The notes: generated by a model from the letters alone, not told the origin. 64,000 nt of DNA from Edaphobacter sp. 4G125 (GCF_014274685.1 NZ_CP060393.1:2043501-2107500), one strand, 5' to 3'; shown: positions 1 through 9,823, counted from the first letter of the stretch. Made by a program: numbers and translations.

Positions 1-522
1 GATGTGACGCAGAATCCGCAAGGCTGTGGAACGGCTCCGATACAACCGGGACTATGTCTCCAACCAATCACGCCAGCGCCGGACGGGAAGCAGCACATCT
101 TCGATACCTATGCGACATGGAATGTAACCCCGAAGCTGACGTTGGCAGGGGAAGGGGATTATGTGATTTCGCGGTTGTGGAAGAATGCTGCTCCGGGCCA
201 GTCTTCCGCGCCTTCGCATGTGATTGGCGGGGCGGCGTACGCACGGTATCAGTGGACTCCGAAGATGGCTCTGGCAGGAAGAACGGAGTATCTATCGGAT
301 CGTGGAGGATTATTCAGTGGAACAACACAGGCTCTAAAGGAATTTACGGGTACGTATGAGTACAAGGTGGCGGATGGTCTGCTAACGCGACTGGAGTATC
401 GGAGGGACTGGACGAACAGGCCGTTCTTTTTGACGAACAAGCCGGGAGTGTTGTCGCAGAATCAGGACACGCTTACGGTGGGGTTGGTTTGGTGGTATGG
501 CGGGAAGCAGGGGGCTTGGTAA
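1..522 (+). CDS. Outer-membrane beta-barrel protein (porin-like), C-terminal fragment
   Basis: The gene is cut by the left edge of the window; the reading frame is open from base 1, so the GTG at position 4 is not its start. About 173 codons remain. They show alternating polar and aromatic segments (YARYQWTPKMALAGRTEYLSD, GTYEYKVADGLLTRLEYRRD) and end in an aromatic-rich last strand (TLTVGLVWWYGG), which is typical of outer-membrane barrels. It resembles the barrel proteins often annotated DUF1597/BBP2 in Acidobacteriota, but that family assignment is from memory. A strong hairpin follows the stop codon. Function cannot be given beyond a likely porin. Confidence 0.7.
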   Translation, partial: DVTQNPQGCGTAPIQPGLCLQPITPAPDGKQHIFDTYATWNVTPKLTLAGEGDYVISRLWKNAAPGQSSAPSHVIGGAAYARYQWTPKMALAGRTEYLSDRGGLFSGTTQALKEFTGTYEYKVADGLLTRLEYRRDWTNRPFFLTNKPGVLSQNQDTLTVGLVWWYGGKQGAW

Positions 523-527
523 AAGGC

Positions 528-557
528 GAAGTCCCGGCGCAAGATCGCCGGGACTTC
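528..557. terminator. Bidirectional hairpin terminator
   Basis: Perfect 12-bp arms (GAAGTCCCGGCG at 528-539 and its complement at 546-557) around a 6-base loop. It lies in the 51-base gap between two convergent genes, so it can end both the porin transcript and the amidase transcript. There is no long T-tract. Confidence 0.8.
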
Positions 558-573
558 ATAGAATTGAGGCTTA

Positions 574-1533
574 TTAGTCTAAAAAGCGCTTGGCAATGCC
601 TTCGTAGGCGTCGATTCGTCGGTCGCGTAGAAAGGGCCAGTGTTGGCGGGTGATCTCGATGAGCTTGGGGTCGAGGTCGGCATAGAGGATCTCTTCCTTG
701 TCGTGGCTTGCCTGGGCGATGATGCGGCCGAAGGGGTCGGCGATGAAGCTTCCGCCCCAGAACTCGAGGCCGGATTGTGGGGTGTGGTCGCCGGGGCCGC
801 GAAGCTCGACGGTGGCGGGGTTGCCGTCGGCGGCGGTGGTCTTGAATTTCACGTCGCCGTGCTCGTGGCCTACGCGGTTGACGGCGCAGGCGAAGACTCC
901 GTTGGCGATGGCGTGGGCGCGCTGGGCAGTCTGCCAGGCGGAGTACTGTGCCTCGCCGAACTCCGATTTTTCGGACGGGTGCCAGCCGATAGCGGTGGGG
1001 AAGAAGAGGATCTCTGCGCCGCGGAGGGCGGTGAGGCGAGCGCCTTCGGGGTACCACTGATCCCAGCAGACGAGGGTGCCGACGGGTCCTTGCGAGGTCT
1101 GCGTGGTCTTGAAGCCGAGGTCACCGGGTGTGAAGTAAAACTTCTCGTAGTAGAGCGGGTCGTCAGGGATGTGCATCTTGCGGTAGACGTCGGCGATGCG
1201 GCCATCCTTCTCGATGGTGACGGCGGTGTTGTGGTAGAGGCCAGGGGCTCGGCGCTCAAACAGGGAGGCGACGAGGACGACGCCAGTCTCGCAGCAAACC
1301 TGAGAGAGTTTTTCGGTAGACGGGCCGGGGATGGATTCAGCAAGGCCAAAGAGGCCGTGGTCTTCGCGCTGGCAGAAGTATTGCGCCCGGAAGAGCTCGG
1401 GGAGGCAGACGAGAGTCGCTCCCTGGCGTGCGGCCTCGTAGACTCGTTCGGCCGCCTTGTCGAGGTTGAGCTGAGTATCGGGCGAGCAGGACATCTGGAT
1501 GAGGGCGACGCGGCGAATCGAGGTCTTGTTCAT
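574..1533 (-). CDS. aguB: N-carbamoylputrescine amidase
   Basis: Carbon-nitrogen hydrolase (nitrilase superfamily) expected to hydrolyse N-carbamoylputrescine to putrescine, CO2 and ammonia in the agmatine route of polyamine synthesis; cytosolic. The Glu-Lys-Cys triad is visible: E46 in LPELF, K119 in YRKMHIPDD and C156 in LVCWDQWYPE. The sequence KMHIPDDPLYYEKFYFTPGD and the WDQWYPEGAR context are typical of AguB rather than of other nitrilases. The length of 319 aa is normal for a full enzyme of this family. It stands alone, divergent from glnA. A deoxyhypusine-synthase-like enzyme at 39685, possibly also a polyamine enzyme, is the only related gene in view. A close amidase with another carbamoyl or amide substrate is the main alternative. 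Confidence 0.88.
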   Translation of the reverse strand: MNKTSIRRVALIQMSCSPDTQLNLDKAAERVYEAARQGATLVCLPELFRAQYFCQREDHGLFGLAESIPGPSTEKLSQVCCETGVVLVASLFERRAPGLYHNTAVTIEKDGRIADVYRKMHIPDDPLYYEKFYFTPGDLGFKTTQTSQGPVGTLVCWDQWYPEGARLTALRGAEILFFPTAIGWHPSEKSEFGEAQYSAWQTAQRAHAIANGVFACAVNRVGHEHGDVKFKTTAADGNPATVELRGPGDHTPQSGLEFWGGSFIADPFGRIIAQASHDKEEILYADLDPKLIEITRQHWPFLRDRRIDAYEGIAKRFLD

Positions 1534-1846
1534 AGCTTCTCTCTATCTTACTAAGGGCTTTTTCGAGCGAGAACGCGGCCCGCATTACGGACGAAAGAAT
1601 TTGTGCGAAGCGGCGCGGGTCTTTCGAAGATGAGCCGACATTGCAGGTCCGGTAGCGTGCTGCCAGGAAGGGCGCCGTTTTGCGGCCAGAACACGCGAAA
1701 ACTCCTTTTTTCGTGCGGGGATTTCTGTTAGTTTTTAAAAAGGTCTCCTGCCCACGATGCCAGCGGACCTTGCCTCCACCCACACAACCAATTTCCGTTT
1801 AGCCGACCCTGGTCGTCGTGTATCTCATTGCAGAAGGAGCAAGACG
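1534..1846. promoter_or_regulatory. Divergent intergenic region aguB/glnA
   Basis: About 310 bases without a convincing gene between two divergent genes, so it must hold both promoters. The only clear signal is the glnA ribosome binding site AAGGAG at 1834-1839. A short self-complementary TTTTTAAAAA lies near 1732-1741. I see no convincing sigma-70 or sigma-54 pair. Confidence 0.5.
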
Positions 1847-1849
1847 TTG
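1834..1849 (+). promoter_or_regulatory. Ribosome binding site deciding the glnA TTG start
   Basis: AAGGAG at 1834-1839 lies 7 bases before TTG 1847-1849. No comparable site precedes the upstream in-frame ATG at 1757. Confidence 0.75.
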
Positions 1850-3274
1850 AGCGAATTTCGTGATTTTCTGGAGCTTTCCTACTCTGAACTTGAGGATTTG
1901 AATCTTCAGGCCAAGGAGCAGCGCAAGAAGCGCGTTGCTGCCGATGTGATTCAGGAGGAGCGTCTCAAGTACCTGACCGACGAGCGCCGCATTAAGGCCG
2001 TAACGGTGTTGTTCAGCGACCTCGAAGGCCGGCTGCATATGCTGGACTACGACAAGAAGTTCCTGGTCAAGAGCTACGACAATCTTACGTTTGACGGTTC
2101 TTCGATCCGCGGCTTTACGGCGCAGCGTGAGAGCGACCTTCGTCTCGGCATCGATTGGAGTGCGTTCTACTGGGCTCCTGCAGACGTCTTCGGGCCGGGT
2201 AAGGTGCTGGTCTTCGGCGAAGTCATCGACAAGAATGGCGGAACGTACAGCGCCGATATCCGCGGCGTGCTGAAGAAGTTCTCGGAACAGTTGTATGCCG
2301 AGCAGGGATACACCCTGAATGCAGCGAACGAGATTGAAGGCTTCCTGTTTGAGGGTGTCGATGCGGAGCGCAAGTTCCACGAGACGGGACTCTTCGAATA
2401 CGTCAACAAGGGTGGCTACTACCACTCTCTGCCTGGCGATCCTCTACGTGAGTTCATCGATACGACGGCCGAAGTGCAGCGCGCGATGGGCTTTGAGAAC
2501 GAAAAAGACCATCCTGAGGTTGCGCCTTCGCAGTTCGAGATCAACTACACCTACGGCGACGTGGTTACTGCTGCCGACCAGATCCAGCTCTACAAACTGA
2601 TTTGCCGCCAGATCGCGAACCAGATGGGTATGACGGCCAGCTTCCTGCCGAAGCCTGTTACCGGAGTGAATGGATCGGGCATGCACACTAATGTCTCGAT
2701 CACCAAGGGGGGCAAGAACCTGTTCTGGGACCCCAAGGGCGAGGAGAAGATCTCGAAGATGGCATGGCAGTTTACGGATCGCATCCTGACGCACGGCAAT
2801 GATCTCTGCCTGCTGCTGAATGCAAGCGTGAATGCGTACCGTCGTCTCGATCCGCACTTTGAGGCACCGAACCAGATCAAGGCTTCGGCGACGGACCGTG
2901 GCTCGATGGTTCGTATCCCCATCGGTAATGAGAAGTCAGCTCGCGTCGAGGTACGTTCGGTTGGACCAGATGCGAACCCCTACATGGTGCTGTACTCGAT
3001 CTTTAAGACAGGTCTCCATGGCGAAACGGCGAAGATCAAGAATCTGCGCCAGGCGGAGCGTTATCTGCCAGACAACATCTATACCGCGATCGAGAACTTC
3101 CGTGGTGCGGATTGGAACAAGAAGCTGTTGGGTGCTGATGTCGCTGGACGCTATGCGGACCTGAAGCAGGCTTCGGCAGATCGTTGCCCGCGCCTGCTGG
3201 GAAGCATCGTGAAGGCGCCGGAGGTTCAGTTCCATCACGATGTCTACAACCAGCTCCTGTGGAACATCTTCTAA
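1847..3274 (+). CDS. glnA: Glutamine synthetase, type I
   Basis: ATP-dependent ligation of glutamate and ammonia to glutamine; cytosolic, expected to be a dodecamer. Type I signatures are present: FDGSSIRGF near the N-terminus, the ATP-site stretch KPVTGVNGSGMHTNVS, EVAPSQFEINY, and TDRGSMVRIP with the following GNEKSARVEVR. The C-terminal region lacks the NLYDLPP-type tyrosine motif that is adenylylated in enterobacterial GlnA, so control by adenylylation is unlikely. The TTG at 1847 was chosen because AAGGAG ends 7 bases upstream; this gives 475 aa. The in-frame ATG at 1757 has no ribosome binding site and would add a non-conserved 30-residue tail. The unit ends in the hairpin at 3299-3330. 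Confidence 0.9.
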   Translation: MSEFRDFLELSYSELEDLNLQAKEQRKKRVAADVIQEERLKYLTDERRIKAVTVLFSDLEGRLHMLDYDKKFLVKSYDNLTFDGSSIRGFTAQRESDLRLGIDWSAFYWAPADVFGPGKVLVFGEVIDKNGGTYSADIRGVLKKFSEQLYAEQGYTLNAANEIEGFLFEGVDAERKFHETGLFEYVNKGGYYHSLPGDPLREFIDTTAEVQRAMGFENEKDHPEVAPSQFEINYTYGDVVTAADQIQLYKLICRQIANQMGMTASFLPKPVTGVNGSGMHTNVSITKGGKNLFWDPKGEEKISKMAWQFTDRILTHGNDLCLLLNASVNAYRRLDPHFEAPNQIKASATDRGSMVRIPIGNEKSARVEVRSVGPDANPYMVLYSIFKTGLHGETAKIKNLRQAERYLPDNIYTAIENFRGADWNKKLLGADVAGRYADLKQASADRCPRLLGSIVKAPEVQFHHDVYNQLLWNIF

Positions 3275-3298
3275 TCAGCTAGCCATAGAAACAAAACA

Positions 3299-3330
3299 GA
3301 GGCCCCGGCATCGACCGGGGCCTTCTTGTA
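3299..3330 (+). terminator. glnA terminator
   Basis: GGCCCCGG at 3301-3308 pairs with CCGGGGCC at 3315-3322 around a 6-base loop, followed by TTCTTGT. It lies 26 bases after the glnA stop. Confidence 0.8.
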
Positions 3331-3337
3331 TGTGGCG

Positions 3338-3366
3338 TTGACATCTCATCCAGACTGCTGCATTCT
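3338..3366 (+). promoter_or_regulatory. Possible sigma-70 promoter for the SIMPL gene
   Basis: TTGACA at 3338-3343, a 17-base spacer, then CATTCT at 3361-3366. The -35 box is perfect and the -10 box is weak. It follows the glnA terminator and precedes the TTG start at 3391 by about 25 bases. Confidence 0.4.
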
Positions 3367-3390
3367 GCTCATGTTCTCCGGAGGGTATGC

Positions 3391-4167
3391 TTGGAAGCCA
3401 CACGCGACAATCCCTGGTTGGTTCCGACAGCTGTACTGGGTGGATTTCTTTTCCTTGGCCTTGTGCTGGGCGGATGGCTGCTGGGGAAAGAGATCAAAGA
3501 GACGCGCCTTGCGGACCGTTATGTAACCGTAAAGGGGTTAGTGGAGCGCACAGTGAAGTCTGACAGTGCGATCTGGCCGGTGACCTTCAAGGAGACGGGC
3601 AACGATCTGCAGCAGGTCTATGCGAAGAGCGAAGAGGACCGTGCTGCGGTACTCAAGTTTTTTACGGCGCAGGGAATTGCCACACAGGAGATTTCGGTCG
3701 GGCAGATCCAGGTGACTGATAAGCAGGCGAATGAATACGGCGGAAATAACCAGGGTGGACCGCGATACATTGTGCAGCAGACGGTGACCGTCAGCTCGAA
3801 TGATGTGGACAAGATCTCCAAAGCCGGCCAAAAGACTGCGCAGCTCCTGCAGGCGGGCATTATTGTGATTGGCGGATATGGGCAGGGGATTCGCTATGTC
3901 TTCAACGGTCTGAATGCTCTGAAGCCAGACATGATTACGGAAGCTACGAAAAATGCTCGCGCATCTGCGGATCGATTTGCGGCGGATTCCGGAAGCCAGG
4001 TAGGCTCAATTCGCTCTGCCAACCAGGGCGTGTTTTCGATCTCTGCCGCAGATGCGGGAAGCGGAGTTGGGCCGGGAGAAGAAGGCGGCGCTGCAACCAG
4101 TCCGGATTCCAGCATCATGAAGAAGGTGCGGGTTGTGGCCACCGTGGACTACTACCTGGTGAAGTAG
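3391..4167 (+). CDS. SIMPL-domain (DUF541) membrane-anchored protein
   Basis: The 258-aa protein has one N-terminal membrane segment (about residues 10-32, VLGGFLFLGLVLGGWLLG) and then a SIMPL/DUF541 domain facing the periplasm. Recognisable parts are DRYVTVKGLVERTVKSD near the start of the domain, QTVTVSSNDVDKI in the middle and the final KVRVVATVDYYL strand. The family (YggE and relatives) is linked to oxidative stress, but its biochemistry is unknown. The TTG start has GGAGGG five bases upstream (3380-3385); the nearby ATG at 3387 is out of frame. It forms its own unit between glnA and icd. Confidence 0.82.
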   Translation: MEATRDNPWLVPTAVLGGFLFLGLVLGGWLLGKEIKETRLADRYVTVKGLVERTVKSDSAIWPVTFKETGNDLQQVYAKSEEDRAAVLKFFTAQGIATQEISVGQIQVTDKQANEYGGNNQGGPRYIVQQTVTVSSNDVDKISKAGQKTAQLLQAGIIVIGGYGQGIRYVFNGLNALKPDMITEATKNARASADRFAADSGSQVGSIRSANQGVFSISAADAGSGVGPGEEGGAATSPDSSIMKKVRVVATVDYYLVK

Positions 4168-4301
4168 AGTGGCCTACTTATAAGCAGGGGATCAGATCAA
4201 CTCGAAGTGCGATTATCGCAATAAACGTGCGAATATTGCCAGAGCTTCTTCCTGAATGATAGCTTGGACTTCTCACAATCTCACCGGGAGAAGATTCATC
4301 T

Positions 4302-5705
4302 ATGCAGGAGAGTTACAACGGGATTGCGGTGCCGAAGGACGGAGCGCCGATTCAGTATGCCAACGGAAAATACACCATTCCTGATAACCCTATTATCCCT
4401 TTTATTGAAGGCGATGGAACGGGGCGCGATATCTGGAAGGCATCGCAGCGCGTCTTTGATGCGGCGGTAGAGAAGGCCTATGGCGGCAAGCGCTCGGTGA
4501 AGTGGTTTGAGGTGCTGGCCGGAGAGAAGGCATATCGGCAGACCCAAAACTGGCTACCGGATGACACGGTTAAGGCTACAGTAGATTTTCGCGTTTCCAT
4601 TAAAGGGCCACTGACCACGCCGGTGGGTGGCGGTATCCGCTCGCTGAACGTCGCTCTGCGACAGTTGATGGACCTATATCAGTGCGTTCGCCCGGTGAAG
4701 TATTACTCTGGCGTGCCGAGCCCTGTAAAGCACCCCGAGAAGCTCGATGTGGTGATCTTCCGCGAGAATACCGAAGACATCTATGCCGGAATCGAGTTTC
4801 GTGAGGGAACTCCTGAGGCGGCGAAGGTGCTTTCGTTCCTGAACGACGACATGCTGAAGGGTGGCAAGAAGAAGATCCGGTTGGATTCCGGTGTGGGAAT
4901 CAAGCCGATTTCGATTACGGGATCGAAGCGATTGGTGCGCGCTGCCATCCAGTATGCGCTGGACAACAACCGTAAAGTCGTGACGCTGGTGCATAAGGGC
5001 AATATCCAGAAGTTCACTGAAGGAGCCTTCCGCGAGTGGGGATACGAAGTTGCCACGCAGGAGTTCCGTGAGCACACCGTGACCGAGCGCGAGAGCTGGA
5101 TTCTCGGTAATCTCGAGTCCAATCCGAGCCTGACGGTGGAGGAGAACGCCGCTTTGATCGAGCCGGGCATCGAGTTTGCTCCCAAGCCGTTTGTCGATGA
5201 GGTGATCGCTGAAGTGAAGGACGTCCTCGAGAAGATCGGCAAGTCGCACGGTAATGGCGTGTGGAAGAAGAAGATCCTGGTGAACGATCGCATCGCCGAT
5301 TCGATCTTCCAGCAGATTATTCTGCGTCCGGATGACTACAGCGTGCTGGCGACGACCAACCTGAATGGTGACTATATTTCGGATGCTGCTGCGGCGCAGG
5401 TCGGCGGCCTTGGAATCGCTCCTGGCGCAAACATCGGAGACGGTTATGCGGTGTTCGAAGCGACGCATGGCACCGCACCGAAGTATGCGGACAAGGATGT
5501 GATCAATCCGGGTTCGGTGATTCTTTCGGGAGTCATGCTGTTCGACTTCATCGGATGGAGCGAGGCGGCAAGGCTGATCGAGTCGTCGATGGAGAAGACC
5601 ATCGGGCAGAAGTTCGTCACTTACGACTTCGAGCGCGGCATGCAAGGCGCAACGAAGGTGAAGACGAGTGAGTTTGCGACCCGGATGATTGAGAACATGA
5701 AGTAA
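4302..5705 (+). CDS. icd: Isocitrate dehydrogenase (NADP+)
   Basis: Oxidative decarboxylation of isocitrate to 2-oxoglutarate with NADP+; TCA cycle, cytosolic homodimer. The substrate loop [13 protein letters not shown] contains S114, the residue that is phosphorylated by AceK in E. coli Icd. [11 protein letters not shown] and the cofactor region [17 protein letters not shown] are intact; the Lys-Tyr pair in HGTAPKY is the usual mark of NADP preference. The length of 467 aa is slightly above the usual bacterial enzyme of about 416, through a longer N-terminus and an insertion around KLLAxx-type loops ([18 protein letters not shown]). It is followed by mdh in the same direction, but a hairpin separates them. 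No AceK gene lies in the window. Confidence 0.95.
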   Translation: MQESYNGIAVPKDGAPIQYANGKYTIPDNPIIPFIEGDGTGRDIWKASQRVFDAAVEKAYGGKRSVKWFEVLAGEKAYRQTQNWLPDDTVKATVDFRVSIKGPLTTPVGGGIRSLNVALRQLMDLYQCVRPVKYYSGVPSPVKHPEKLDVVIFRENTEDIYAGIEFREGTPEAAKVLSFLNDDMLKGGKKKIRLDSGVGIKPISITGSKRLVRAAIQYALDNNRKVVTLVHKGNIQKFTEGAFREWGYEVATQEFREHTVTERESWILGNLESNPSLTVEENAALIEPGIEFAPKPFVDEVIAEVKDVLEKIGKSHGNGVWKKKILVNDRIADSIFQQIILRPDDYSVLATTNLNGDYISDAAAAQVGGLGIAPGANIGDGYAVFEATHGTAPKYADKDVINPGSVILSGVMLFDFIGWSEAARLIESSMEKTIGQKFVTYDFERGMQGATKVKTSEFATRMIENMK

Positions 5706-5711
5706 ATCTTT

Positions 5712-5740
5712 GAGGCCGGACTACAGAGTAGTCCGGCCTC
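5712..5740 (+). terminator. Hairpin between icd and mdh
   Basis: Perfect 12-bp arms (GAGGCCGGACTA at 5712-5723, complement at 5729-5740) and a 5-base loop, starting 7 bases after the icd stop. It is followed by AAACTTATT rather than a T-tract, so it may be only partly terminating. Confidence 0.7.
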
Positions 5741-5770
5741 AAACTTATTGTAATTGTCTTAGGAGAAACG

Positions 5771-6700
5771 ATGCGTAAGAAAGTAACGATTGTTGGCGCT
5801 GGAAATGTGGGTGCGACGGCTGCTCATTGGATTGCTTCCAAGGAGCTTGCAGATGTTGTGTTGATCGATGTGATCGATGGCGTGCCGCAGGGCAAGGGGC
5901 TCGATCTGCTGGAGGCGTTGCCGATTGAGAAGCGCGATGTCTCGGTGATTGGAACAAATGACTACGCGGATACCGCGAATTCGGACATCGTAGTCATTAC
6001 GGCAGGCATTGCGCGCAAGCCGGGTATGAGCCGCGATGATTTGCTGAACACGAACTTCGGCATTATGAGCGATGTGGCGGCGAAGGCGTTGGCTGCGTCG
6101 CCGAACGCGATCTTTATCATCGTCTCGAACCCTCTGGACGCAATGGCGCAGACCGCATTCAAGAAGCTGGGTCTTCCGCGCGAGCGCGTGATTGGCATGG
6201 CGGGTGTGCTGGATTCGGCACGCTTCCGCACGTTCATTGCACAGGAGCTGAACGTTTCGGTTGAGAATGTGACGGCGTTCGTACTCGGCGGGCATGGCGA
6301 CACGATGGTTCCGCTCTCACGCTACTCGACGGTGGCGGGTATTCCGATTACGGAGTTGATCCCGGCGGACCGCTTGAAGGAGCTTGAGACGCGTACGGCA
6401 AATGGCGGCGCGGAAATCGTCAAGTACCTCAAGACGGGCTCAGCTTACTATGCTCCTTCGGCTGCCGCCGTAGAGATGGTGGAGGCGATCCTGAAGGACA
6501 AGAAGAAGATTCTTCCTTGCGCTGCATATCTCGAAGGCGAGTACGGCATCAAGGGCCTCTATGTTGGTGTGCCGTGCAAACTGGGATCCAAGGGTCTGGA
6601 GCAGATCATCGAGATCAAGCTCACCGCAGAAGAGCAGACTGCGCTGCAGAAGAGCGCTGATGCGGTGAAGGAACTCTGCAGCGTGATTGGCGTAGCGTAA
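5771..6700 (+). CDS. mdh: Malate dehydrogenase (LDH-like type)
   Basis: NAD-dependent interconversion of malate and oxaloacetate in the TCA cycle. The Rossmann motif GAGNVG starts at residue 9, with D33 ending the second strand, which favours NAD. Substrate and catalytic residues are in place: R82 and R88 in [11 protein letters not shown]120 in VSNPLD, D148 and R151 in LDSARFR, and H175 in GGHGDTMVP. Arg rather than Gln at residue 82 separates MDH from lactate dehydrogenase. The length of 309 aa is normal. AGGAG about 4 bases before the ATG is a good ribosome binding site (TTAGGAGAAACG). Confidence 0.95.
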   Translation: MRKKVTIVGAGNVGATAAHWIASKELADVVLIDVIDGVPQGKGLDLLEALPIEKRDVSVIGTNDYADTANSDIVVITAGIARKPGMSRDDLLNTNFGIMSDVAAKALAASPNAIFIIVSNPLDAMAQTAFKKLGLPRERVIGMAGVLDSARFRTFIAQELNVSVENVTAFVLGGHGDTMVPLSRYSTVAGIPITELIPADRLKELETRTANGGAEIVKYLKTGSAYYAPSAAAVEMVEAILKDKKKILPCAAYLEGEYGIKGLYVGVPCKLGSKGLEQIIEIKLTAEEQTALQKSADAVKELCSVIGVA

Positions 6701-6715
6701 AACTATATTCACTTC

Positions 6716-6753
6716 AAATCAAAAGCCCGCTCGATGGAGCGGGCTTTTGATTT
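6716..6753. terminator. Strong bidirectional terminator mdh/ppiB
   Basis: Perfect 17-bp arms (6716-6732 and 6737-6753) with a GATG loop. The G+C core is flanked by AAATCAAAA on one side and TTTTGATTT on the other, so a U-rich end is produced on both strands. It sits between convergent genes. Confidence 0.92.
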
Positions 6754-6768
6754 ACCTATCGTTCAGAA

Positions 6769-7290
<522 letters not shown>

Positions 7291-7356
7291 GTAGTCTCCT
7301 TTGGATTGGAAGGTTGTGAGTGACGTCTCTCAGGAAAAAGCAGCGAGAGACAAAAA

Positions 7357-8118
7357 TTACTGAGGTGGCGCCGCAGGGGGCTGTGCGGCAGGCGGTGCAG
7401 GTTCCGGGGGTATAGGCTGGCCATCGCGGACGATCGTGATCTTGTTGATCACGACTGGAGTGACAGGCTTGTCGTTATCGTCGCGCTGTACGCGCGCGAT
7501 GGTGGCGACCATGAGGACGGTATGCGAATCGCACTGGCCGAAGATGGTGTGCTTGCCGTTGAGGTGAGGAACCGGAGCTTCCGTGATGAAAAACTGTGAG
7601 CCGTTGGTGCTGGGGCCGGAGTTTGCCATGGCGAGGCGTCCGGGTTCATCAAAGGTGAGGGAAGGATCGATCTCGTCTTTGAAGAGGTAGCCGGGATCGC
7701 CGCGTCCATCGCCGAGCCGGTCGCCGCCCTGGATCATGAAGCCGGGAATGACTCGGTGAAAAGTGGTTCCGTTGTAGAAGGGCTGGCCGTGAACCTTCTG
7801 GAGCGTTTTGGGATCGGTCCAGTCCTTTGTTCCTTCAGCGAGGCCGATAAAGTTGGCGACCGTGACGGGGGCCTGGGTGTCGTATAGCTTGCAGGTAAGA
7901 CGGCCCATGGTGGTGTCGATGACGGCGGTGGGGCCGGTGGGGGTAACGGGCGGCTTGGCCTGACTGGTGGTGCTCGGTGCGTCAGGAAGGTCTTGCGAAG
8001 AGACCCCAGTTGCCGGCGTCGACTGCTGAGACTGCGGCGCCTCGGTGGGAGGCGGAGAAGACTGAGCCCAAGCCGGACTGCTGAAGGCCAGAGCAAGTGC
8101 AAGGAAACGAAGCGTCAT
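7357..8118 (-). CDS. Exported peptidyl-prolyl isomerase, cyclophilin type
   Basis: Second cyclophilin, predicted periplasmic. The start at 8118 gives an N-terminus MTLRFLALALAFSSPAWAQ, a clear signal peptide; the longer frame opening at a TTG (8169) would bury it and has no ribosome binding site. After a Ser/Pro/Thr/Gln-rich linker of about 40 residues, the domain shows FHRVIPGFMIQGGD, STNGSQFFIT and GKHTIFGQ. A proline-rich tail (PPEPAPPAAQPPAAPP) ends the 253-aa protein. It likely assists folding of exported or outer-membrane proteins. The sequence differs clearly from the cytosolic neighbour, so this is not a recent duplication. Confidence 0.88.
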   Translation of the reverse strand: MTLRFLALALAFSSPAWAQSSPPPTEAPQSQQSTPATGVSSQDLPDAPSTTSQAKPPVTPTGPTAVIDTTMGRLTCKLYDTQAPVTVANFIGLAEGTKDWTDPKTLQKVHGQPFYNGTTFHRVIPGFMIQGGDRLGDGRGDPGYLFKDEIDPSLTFDEPGRLAMANSGPSTNGSQFFITEAPVPHLNGKHTIFGQCDSHTVLMVATIARVQRDDNDKPVTPVVINKITIVRDGQPIPPEPAPPAAQPPAAPPQ

Positions 8119-8461
8119 GCGTAGTGGAACTCCATAGAACAGGCTAACGCAGAGATTCTTATGGAGCAATTCGGCGCAGAGGCATCAGCCTGTTCCGGAA
8201 GAGGATGCGCCTTCCTGCTGCGGATTGTGCTCGATAGGCCATCCGATCCGTGATGACCCCCTACCACCATTTGCGCGCAAAGTATTCAATCGATGCGGCT
8301 TAGATTAGTACTTCGGATGATAGAGGCGTTCTCTTAGAAAAACGGAAGAACCGGATATTTTTAATTCTAACTGGTGAACAAGGATAATCTGCGATCCCTA
8401 TGTATTTAGAAACATGGTTGTTAGCTCCTCCCGGGACTTGACAGGCATTTTCTGAGAGGAG
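8119..8461. other. Intergenic region without a visible gene
   Basis: About 340 bases between two minus-strand genes. No open frame with plausible coding character, no repeat and no strong hairpin was seen. It should contain the promoter of the cyclophilin pair. Confidence 0.5.
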
Positions 8462-9745
8462 TTATTTCTGGCCCGGAGCGATGACAGGTGGCTTTTCCTG
8501 GGCTGCCTGAACGGCGCGGAAGACACGGAGCAGGTTGCCGCCGAGGAGTTTGTGCATATCTTCAGCGGTGTAGCCGCGTGCCATAAGTGCTGCGGTGACT
8601 TTAGGCAGGTCGGCGGCGGAGTCGATCCCAGCAGGGGGCTGAGGAATACCGTCGAAGTCGGTTCCGATGCCAACGTGGTCGATACCAGCAACCTTGATGA
8701 CGTGATCGAAGTGATCGATGAGGGAGTTGAAAGGGGCGCGGCCGATCTTCGCGGCGTACTTACGGTCGATCTTGTCGGAGGCTTCGAAGGGAACGGGGAG
8801 GCCCTTCGCTTCGTATTCGGCTTCGAGCGCGTCCTGTTCCTTTTGACGCTCGGGTTTGGATGCGTTCCATGCGGTACGCCAGTTTTCGTCGATGAAGGCA
8901 GGGAAGAAGTTGACCATGACGACTCCGTTGTTCTTTGCCACTGCGCGGAGCATATCGTCTGTCATGTTGCGTGGCGCCTGGGTGAGAGCGCGAGCGGAGG
9001 AGTGTGAAGCGATGACAGGAGCTTTGGTGATCTCCATGACGTCCCAGAAGGTCTTGTCGGAGACGTGAGAGATGTCGACCATCATGCCGAGGCGGTTCAT
9101 TTCGGCAACGACCTGCTTGCCGAAAGGGGTGAGGCCGTTATGGTGCTTGACGGTGGGGTCGTCGATGTCGCCGGAGGAATCGGCCCAGTCGTTGGTGTTG
9201 GACCAGGTGAGCGTCATGTAACGGACGCCGAGGCGATAGTAGTCGCGGAGAAGACCGAGGGAATTTTCAATGGAGTGGCCGCCCTCGATTCCCATGAGCA
9301 CGGCGAACTTGCCCTGCTGGTGTGTGGAGATGATCTGGTCGGCGGTGGTGCAGAGAGCGAGCTTATCGGGAGCGCGGCGAACCTGTTCGAGGGTGGCGTC
9401 GATCAGCTCGAGAGTGCGACGAGCTGAGTCGCGCGCAGAGTACTGGCCGGGGTCGACCCAGATGGAGAAGAACTGGGCATCGAGATTGCCCTTCTTCGCG
9501 GAGTCGTAGTTGAGCATGCCTCCGTTGAGCGGATCGGTAAAGTTCCAGTGCTCATCGAGGAATCGCTGTGGAGTGTCGGCGTGAGTATCGATGACGATGG
9601 CAGAGTCATGAACGGCGAGAGGATCCTGAGACGACATGTTCTTCTTTCCTGCGGCTTGGGGAGACTGCGCAAAGAGCGCTGTCGAGAGAAGGAATGCACA
9701 GACGGCTGCGGCGGATGGTTTGGTTGTGTGCATGAAATACTTCAT
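8462..9745 (-). CDS. Exported membrane-dipeptidase family (M19) peptidase
   Basis: Zinc dipeptidase of the renal-dipeptidase family, expected to cleave dipeptides (including D-residue substrates in some members). A signal peptide is visible (residues about 5-27, ending LFAQS), so the enzyme is probably periplasmic or secreted. Metal ligands can be placed: H55 and D57 in DTHAD, the bridging Glu in GIEGGHS, the His in DISHVSD and ASHSS, and the Asp in GIGTDFDG. The 427-aa length suits one domain plus signal. The neighbouring cyclophilins face the same way but are over 300 bases downstream, so this is probably a separate unit. Confidence 0.9.
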   Translation of the reverse strand: MKYFMHTTKPSAAAVCAFLLSTALFAQSPQAAGKKNMSSQDPLAVHDSAIVIDTHADTPQRFLDEHWNFTDPLNGGMLNYDSAKKGNLDAQFFSIWVDPGQYSARDSARRTLELIDATLEQVRRAPDKLALCTTADQIISTHQQGKFAVLMGIEGGHSIENSLGLLRDYYRLGVRYMTLTWSNTNDWADSSGDIDDPTVKHHNGLTPFGKQVVAEMNRLGMMVDISHVSDKTFWDVMEITKAPVIASHSSARALTQAPRNMTDDMLRAVAKNNGVVMVNFFPAFIDENWRTAWNASKPERQKEQDALEAEYEAKGLPVPFEASDKIDRKYAAKIGRAPFNSLIDHFDHVIKVAGIDHVGIGTDFDGIPQPPAGIDSAADLPKVTAALMARGYTAEDMHKLLGGNLLRVFRAVQAAQEKPPVIAPGQK

Positions 9746-9823
9746 GAGCCGGTGATGGAAATTGTAGCAAGGGTTCGGGTTGCGCGCTGGGAATGTCGGT
9801 TATGTCGCGGATAAGGAAGCCAG

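Noticed and set aside
640-1554. Long plus-strand ORF (304 codons) opposite aguB
   Set aside because: Antisense to a well-conserved enzyme; composition typical of a shadow frame in high-GC DNA, with no recognisable domain.
1660-1700. GG-N10-GC spacing (AGGGCGCCGTTTTGC) before glnA, like a sigma-54 site
   Set aside because: Only the invariant dinucleotides and TTGC match; the TGGCAC part does not.
4674-5645. Long minus-strand ORF (323 codons) opposite icd
   Set aside because: Shadow of icd; no domain and no ribosome binding site.
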